DNA of 64,000 nucleotides, from assembly GCA_027919835.1 (NCBI GenBank), contig JANVFP010000001.1, positions 434,001-498,000 of the forward strand, read 5' to 3'. The DNA comes from Lentinula raphanica (taxonomy: Eukaryota > Basidiomycota > Agaricomycetes > Agaricales > Omphalotaceae). Position numbers and translations under genes: made by a program. Shown here piece after piece: positions 59,175 to 64,000 of the stretch. The notes under the pieces were generated by a model, which saw only the letters and a program-made list of their open reading frames with translations, did not search any database and was not told the origin of the DNA. Each line of letters begins with the position of its first letter. Within the stretch, counting starts at the first letter, position 1.

Positions 59175-59849
59175 ATCCTTGGTATTATCTTTCAGTGGCA
59201 GCCTTCTGCCTATCAATGAAATTCCTAGTGAGTGGTATTACCCATTGATGGTATTACCCATAGAAGTGGTATTTTGATTTTACAAAGAATTGTGAGCTAA
59301 GATACTGCATATGACTATGCATAAAAGCCTCATACTACATGCACTGACCAATTGCAGTATGATTATATACTGGTAAGGTATTACCAACTTGGGTAATACC
59401 TGACAAGGACCCCTGGCACTAGAGGCAGGGTATTACCCATTGGGTAATTGCCCGGTAATCCCCCCCATTAGGTACGGGTATTTGGTGGGTAATCCCCCTA
59501 AGTCGGCAGGATTTAAGGGTGCCTGAAGTGTCAAAAATACCATAACCCAAAAAGGAAATCAATGACGTAATGATATAACCCTAATTTACCTGATTTCATG
59601 ATTGTCGTAAACGTAGTCACTTCGCAAAGTGCAGCATAGCTTTGCGAAGTAGATTTATTATAATATACCTATTAAATAATAAAAGAATTATTGAATATTA
59701 ATAAATATACTAAATAGCCGAGCACCCCCCAGAGCCCTACTGGCCTGCCCGAAAGGGTTTTTTGAGCTTCGAGAGCCACTCGGGTTACTTCGCGAAGTAA
59801 TCTTCGAGACTTATCGGACTACTTCGCGAAGCTCCTACAGCTATGGGTG
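59175..59849. repeat. Outer part of the right TIR of W
   Basis: Inverse of 27552-27859 and 31400-31740. Compared with the left TIR, the CTTCGCGAAG palindromes near 59628-59650 read TTCGCAAAG and CTTTGCGAAG, i.e. CpG to TpG/CpA changes. One extra GGTATTACCCATTGAT unit accounts for most of its greater length. Confidence 0.8.
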
Positions 59850-59856
59850 CTTTGTC
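59850..59856 (+). repeat. Right target-site duplication of W (CTTTGTC)
   Basis: Second copy of 27545-27551. Confidence 0.75.
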
Positions 59857-60640
59857 ATCTAACTCGTCATCGTCATCATCGGTCTCCCTTCTATTCTCCC
59901 TATCTTCTCCGGTCCCCACCGTCCAATGTCTGTCAAGCCTGGAAATGTCGCTACCCACATTCTGACTTCTCTTCCTTCTTTTGCACAGACGTTCAGCTCA
60001 AGTTCTTTGAGCTCTTATGGACCCGGTGAGTTTTTGGATGTTTTTCGTAGACTGACTCACTCACTCACAACAATTCGACAACAGCAAAACGACGATTCGA
60101 CAACAGCAAAACGACAATTCGACAACAGCACAACAACGATTCGAGGATGAGGAAAAGGATTCGAGAAGTGGAAAAGCCGAGGATAAGGATGGGTTCGGGT
60201 CAAGCGTTTCAACCATCTCTCTCTTCCTCTCCCTCCAATGGCCACCATCCCAAGCGCCTCCGAGGCTTCACCCCCGCTGGCCGTTGAGCCCGTTCGTGAC
60301 TGTAATCCCGCTTTGCGCCCCTCGCTTTCCGACCTCTCAAATCTCGACTCCTCCTGGTCTCTCAACGAAGACGAAGAAGACGGCGACTCGACCAGGTACC
60401 CACTAGCTGCAACAAAGGCAAGGATGGCGAAGACAATGACGGATTCAGGAGAGGCAAGGGTGATGAACGCCAGAACCGCACAGACAGGGTCCAGACAAGA
60501 TGACGACGGCTATACGGTGACGGCGAAGAGAGAGACAGGCCACGCCCGCCCAACCCCTCATTTAGGAAAGGCTGCGTGGCCTGTTTCTCGTCTCCTTACT
60601 CAACGCCTCGCTCGCTCCTCCTCCTCTGATTCCCATTTAC
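59857..60640. other. Spacer between W and Z' with coding-like composition
   Basis: About 780 bp of GC-richer sequence. A frame from ATG 59926 reads MSVKPGNVATHILTSLPSFA, QTFSSSSLSSYGP up to a GTGAG donor, and another from 60238 reads MATIPSASEASPPLAVEPVR, SDLSNLDSSWSLNEDEEDGD. They may be exons of a host gene that W and Z' have cut apart, but I cannot join them. An ACAGCAAAACGACRATTCG repeat occurs three times at 60070-60135. Confidence 0.35.
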
Positions 60641-63600
60641 CAGCTGCAGCTGTAACTTATACGCATAACATATAGGCAACTGCCTGAGGCTAGTTTTGCA
60701 TAACAGTGGGGCAGTTGCCCACCCACCCAAAACCTATAGTGGGGCGCTTCTAGCGGCACTTTGGCATGCTCGTTTTGCATAATCATCAGACAGCTGCCCC
60801 TCCGGCTCCTCGGCAAGTTTTTCACGTATCGAGGGGCTTTCGATTGTCCTCAGCCGCAACTCAGCAAGCCCTCAAGAAAGCATAATTCATGAATATTATA
60901 TAATCATTCTCCTTTCCATTTTCCAAATCGGTAACTCCGCTCACCTCTTACCTACCTTCACCTCGTACCTCTTACAATGGCTACCACATCAATGGCTACC
61001 ACGGTGGCCCTCGACACATCTCCCAACGACGACGCTATACCTGATTCCTCTTCCCTAAATACCCCAACTCCTTCGGTCCAACCGCAGCCTACCGTCAATG
61101 GCGGTGCAGATTCAGGTTCTTGTTCAAATCCCTCTCCCAGCACCCAGCCCACCGATATACCAACCAATCGAAGTCCCTCGAAGAAGAAAAAGCGTGGTAA
61201 CCAGGGAAAATTTTCGGGTCCTCAGTTGGCATTCCTCCAGTCGCGTATTGACACGTATCTTGCTCTTACGACGAGGAAGGAACGCAGCAAATGGATTGTC
61301 AACACGACTCACGAGTATTTCCAAAGTTTTCCCTGGCATAACAAGTCAGAACCAGCTGAATTTGCCATACTTCGCGACGAAAGTGCCTCCCTTCCCGAAC
61401 AACAACGACAAGAGTTAGAAGCGGCACGCGAGGAGGCTCTTTTGAAGACTGTTAAACAGGGTCAAGCGGTGCGTTTTCATTAGGTATACACATACAGCTT
61501 ACTCAAACTCGGTGATAGGAACTAAAAAACTGGATTCACCACCAAACTCAACGACCTGCTGAAAGAAATGGCGGCGAGGCATTTAAGCGTATAAACAACC
61601 AGCTCAAGCAGACCACTACACTGAAGAAACCTCGTCGAAAGCCTGATTATAAGCATTTCATGGCGCATCCCGAATTTCGAGACCAGTTCATGGAACATTA
61701 TCGTAGTGCTACTGTCGATAACCCTCCTTCCAAGGGCGAACGTATCAAGAAGCAGTGTGAACTTGCGGAAGAGCTTTACAATGCCCAGCCGGACGATGTC
61801 AAGGAGAGAATCTCTCTTGAGAATGCGACTCTACATTCTTCTCGGGTCGCTGCCTTCAAGAAACTGGTCTCTGGCAGTGGGTTCACGTTGGAAGGCGCAG
61901 AGGAGCTCACGGACGCCGAGAAGCAATTGTGCGTATACTCGTATATCTCAATATCTGAATACGTTCTCACTGTTCAATTGGCGTTCACCTAGATGTCGCT
62001 CAAACCTCTTGACTTTCATTCAACCTCTTCTCGATGCGATTCGTGCTCACACCGGCTTGTGGCTGACCCTGTTGGCCGGCGCTCCACCTCAGAATGCTCA
62101 GGATCCGAATTCCGATTTTGCCGTGCTAGCGTAAGGGTTTTTTCTCATGATTTGGGTTACGGTACTGACATCTCTCTCAGAATCAGCTCAGGGACCGCTC
62201 AGGGCTTGAAATTTCAAGAGTGGAAACCCAAGGAGTTTGAGTCGAAGGTTATGAATTCATTCTTGCTCTTCTTGAACGCCACTCGCTCCCCTGGTATGTA
62301 TTGTATATCTTATTCATTGATGCGTATTCTCATGAAAATTAGACACGCCGAAAACCGCTCATGACATCCCGCAATCCAGAAACGACATACTCAACAACTC
62401 GTCACTGATGACCATCCCTGAACCTGGTCCGTCTACCGTTACGGAAAGGGCGAAACGAAATGCCATCAGAAATTCCAAGAAGGCCTCCAAAAACGATGAC
62501 GAAGACGATGAAGAGGAAGATGATTATGAAGAGGACAAAGATGACAACGACGAAGATGAAGAAGAGGAGGAGGAGGAGGAGGAGGGCGACAATGATCAGG
62601 AGGAAGAGGACGAGGAGGAGGAAGAGGACGAAGAGGACAAGGAAGAGGATTACTTTTTCGGTCTTCACCCGAACCGCCGAGCAAAGATTCATCCGGAAGG
62701 CCTGAAATACTTGGCCACCCTTTCTCGTGAAGATCGCCGCGATGCCCTTGCGCCCCTAATCAGACGTCTTTCGGCTTACGAGTTCCAACGCGCAAACAAC
62801 GTCTTGTGTAACCATTGGTACATGCTGCAAATCACCCAAGGTCGCACAGCGACTGATATCATCTTGAACGGTCCTTCGTCTCCAACTTCTGCTGTTCATA
62901 CTTCGCAATCTCCTTCTTGTGCTCGTGCACCTCAAGTACCACCTACCCATAATTCACAGCCTACTTCTTCCGCTTCTTCATCACAAACATCCCCTCACTG
63001 TAATCCGGAATCTCCTCCCCGCGTTGACTCGGAACAATTACCCTCAGCACCCGCTACCGATGGCTGTGATATGGCCCTCACAAATCCTTCAAATTTGGCA
63101 ACCGCAGCTGACAAGATTCCTGCAGAACATTCCTCGCGAGTTTCTTTGACACCTTTGACATCTGCTGACCTTACGGATTTGTCGGCTACTGGTTCCTCAG
63201 CGCCCAATCCTGATTCCCATTCGTTGGCTCCTGGTTCCTCAGCACCCAATACTGATTCATCGATTACTTGTTCTTCCGCCGCGGTCAACCCTGATTCATT
63301 GACTAGTTGTTCTTCAGCGCCCAACACTGATTCGTTGCCCAATACACCTCCGTCGGCTGATACCATTTCGTCAATGCCTGACAACGTCCCCTCTCCGGCT
63401 TCACCACCCGATTCCCCTCCGTCGGCTGATAGCATAACGGTTGATCTAACTGGCTGTCCGAAATGGCTTGCTGATGCATATGAAGCCCTTTCGACAGAAG
63501 GCTGTCCCCAAGACCCATTATGGCACAAAATCCTGTCTGATCTGGTAACGTTTGAATGATATCATTCATTCAAGAACCCGAATGGCAATGTTAGTAACTC

Positions 63601-64000
63601 AGTTCATCTCTATCTGCCGCTCCAAATATTGATCATTATACATAGGGATCTACTTTCCCATCCACAGGTCGTCCTCAAGCTTTCGCCTGGTGGTTTCAGA
63701 ATCGAAAGACAGTCACTCGCCTACCACTGGACGAGAAATTCGGTGATCTACATGGCTTCGCAACTCAGTGGTGGAAATGGTATTCAATTATCAACCCTGA
63801 ATGGTGCGAACGCGATGTGACAGGTAGGATTGTGGTCGACGGTTCTGGTGAAGGAGAGTGGGAGGAATTTGACCGATCCAGCCAAAACAGAATGCTCAGC
63901 CTTGTCGTTTCGCTGCACTGGTGGTATCGGCGTTTGGACAGCCCTTCTTCTGACTGGTTAGCAGCCCTGCTCGATATTTCCTGGGTTCTCTCGGAATTGG
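60641..64000. mobile_element. Element Z': third KDZ-type element (left end only)
   Basis: Starts CAGCTGCAGCTGTAACTTAT then CGCATAACATATAGGCAACT, matching the right end of Z read inward. The first gene inward is the homologue of Z's companion protein in the same relative orientation. The right end and transposase lie beyond the window. The likely target duplication is the 7 bp before it (CATTTAC, 60634-60640), to be matched at the far end. Confidence 0.7.
60977..64000 (+). pseudogene. Large companion protein of Z' (homologue of the Z gene), with premature TGA, partial
   Basis: The ATG at 60977 (MATTSMATTVALDTSPNDDA) is followed by KKKKRGNQGKFSGPQLAFLQ, SKWIVNTTHEYFQSFPWHN, RRKPDYKHFMAHPEFRDQFM, EELYNAQPDDVKERISLENA, QPLLDAIRAHTGLWLTLLAG, a strongly acidic run, GLHPNRRAKIHPEGLKYLAT, a Ser/Pro-rich tract with a repeated SSAPNTDS unit, and CPKWLADAYEALSTEGCPQD. 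At 63557-63559 the frame meets TGA where the Z homologue has Arg. Beyond it the protein goes on as SFKNPNGN, then GRPQAFAWWFQNRKTVTRLP and SPSSDWLAALLDISWVLSEL up to the window edge. At least five GT-AG introns. So it looks like a recently damaged copy. Confidence 0.7.

Larger units (their letters stand above)
27552..59849. mobile_element. Element W: giant KDZ transposon carrying a TET/JBP gene, with nested insertions
   Basis: Outer ends are CAGCTGAAGCTGTAAGAGC at 27552 and, read inward from 59849, CACCCATAGCTGTAGGAGC. The flanks repeat CTTTGTC (27545-27551 and 59850-59856), a 7-bp target duplication. The TIRs are about 840 bp (left: 27552-27859 plus 31400-31931) and about 854 bp (right: 52432-52610 plus 59175-59849); both are split by foldback elements at different places. 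Total span is 32,298 bp; without FB1, Z and FB2 it is about 12.4 kb. Own genes: KDZ transposase, TET/JBP dioxygenase, micro-exon basic protein, viroplasmin-like protein and a large Ser/Pro-rich/acidic protein. KDZ elements with TET/JBP cargo are known from mushrooms; the boundaries here are my reading. Confidence 0.85.

Noticed and set aside
59847..60029. Using the W flanks to rebuild an interrupted host gene
   Set aside because: Joining the flanks over one CTTTGTC gives stops in two frames and an implausible His/Arg-rich product in the third. No gene claimed.

Overview
The window is nuclear DNA from a filamentous fungus, most likely an Agaricomycete (mushroom-forming basidiomycete). The signs are genes broken by many introns of about 50-60 nt, a secreted plant-cell-wall enzyme (GH28 endo-polygalacturonase), and a transposon load typical of that group: KDZ (Kyakuja-Dileera-Zisupton) transposases, a TET/JBP dioxygenase, a Helitron, a hAT element and several MITEs. 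No rRNA, tRNA or CRISPR was recognised.

Left part (1-9245): ordinary host genes. There is the signal-peptide start of a secreted protein leaving the left edge, a secreted metallophosphatase/5'-nucleotidase-like protein (954-3337, minus), an endo-polygalacturonase (3819-5739, minus) and a nuclear T5orf172/DUF1766 protein (6785-8853, plus). A Harbinger-like MITE with TAA target duplications (9246-9740) carries a second, TA-flanked MITE (9337-9513).

Middle (10.5-27.5 kb): transposon debris and two unplaced genes. A decayed two-gene DNA transposon of unnamed type (10.56-15.85 kb) is broken by two MITEs of one family. A defective Helitron follows on the minus strand (about 16.86-23.84 kb). Then come an unrecognised nuclear-type protein (24215-25323, plus) and a PHD-finger protein with a caspase/CHAT-like His...Cys pair (25501-26952, minus).

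Right part (27552-64000): a stack of nested transposons. The outermost, called W here, runs 27552-59849, has TIRs of about 840-855 bp and is flanked by CTTTGTC on both sides. Without later insertions it is about 12.4 kb. It carries a KDZ transposase and a TET/JBP dioxygenase diverging from a 160-bp shared promoter, a micro-exon basic protein, a protein with RNase H1-N/viroplasmin-like repeats, and a large Ser/Pro-rich then acidic protein. Inside W sit: (i) Z, a complete 9.8-kb KDZ element (37396-47189, TSD AAACACC) with its own KDZ transposase, micro-exon protein, viroplasmin-like protein and large companion protein; (ii) two giant palindromic foldback elements, FB1 (27860-31392) in the left TIR and FB2 (52619-59174) in the right TIR; (iii) a hAT element (54983-58516, TSD GCTAGGTG) inside FB2; and (iv) MITEs inside FB1 and inside the hAT. 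A third KDZ-type element, Z' (60641 to beyond the window), carries a homologue of Z's large companion protein.

The most interesting results come from comparing occupied and empty sites within the window. A MITE family ending CATCAG...CTGATG makes a 2-bp AT/AA/TT duplication, and its removal restores reading frames exactly. FB1 and FB2 are each flanked by an inverted, not direct, copy of a 7-8 bp target. W and Z share the same pair of unlike termini (CAGCTGAAGCTGTAA and CACCCRTAGCTGTAG) and the same set of accessory gene types, which looks like a conserved KDZ transposition module, with the TET/JBP gene as cargo present only in W.
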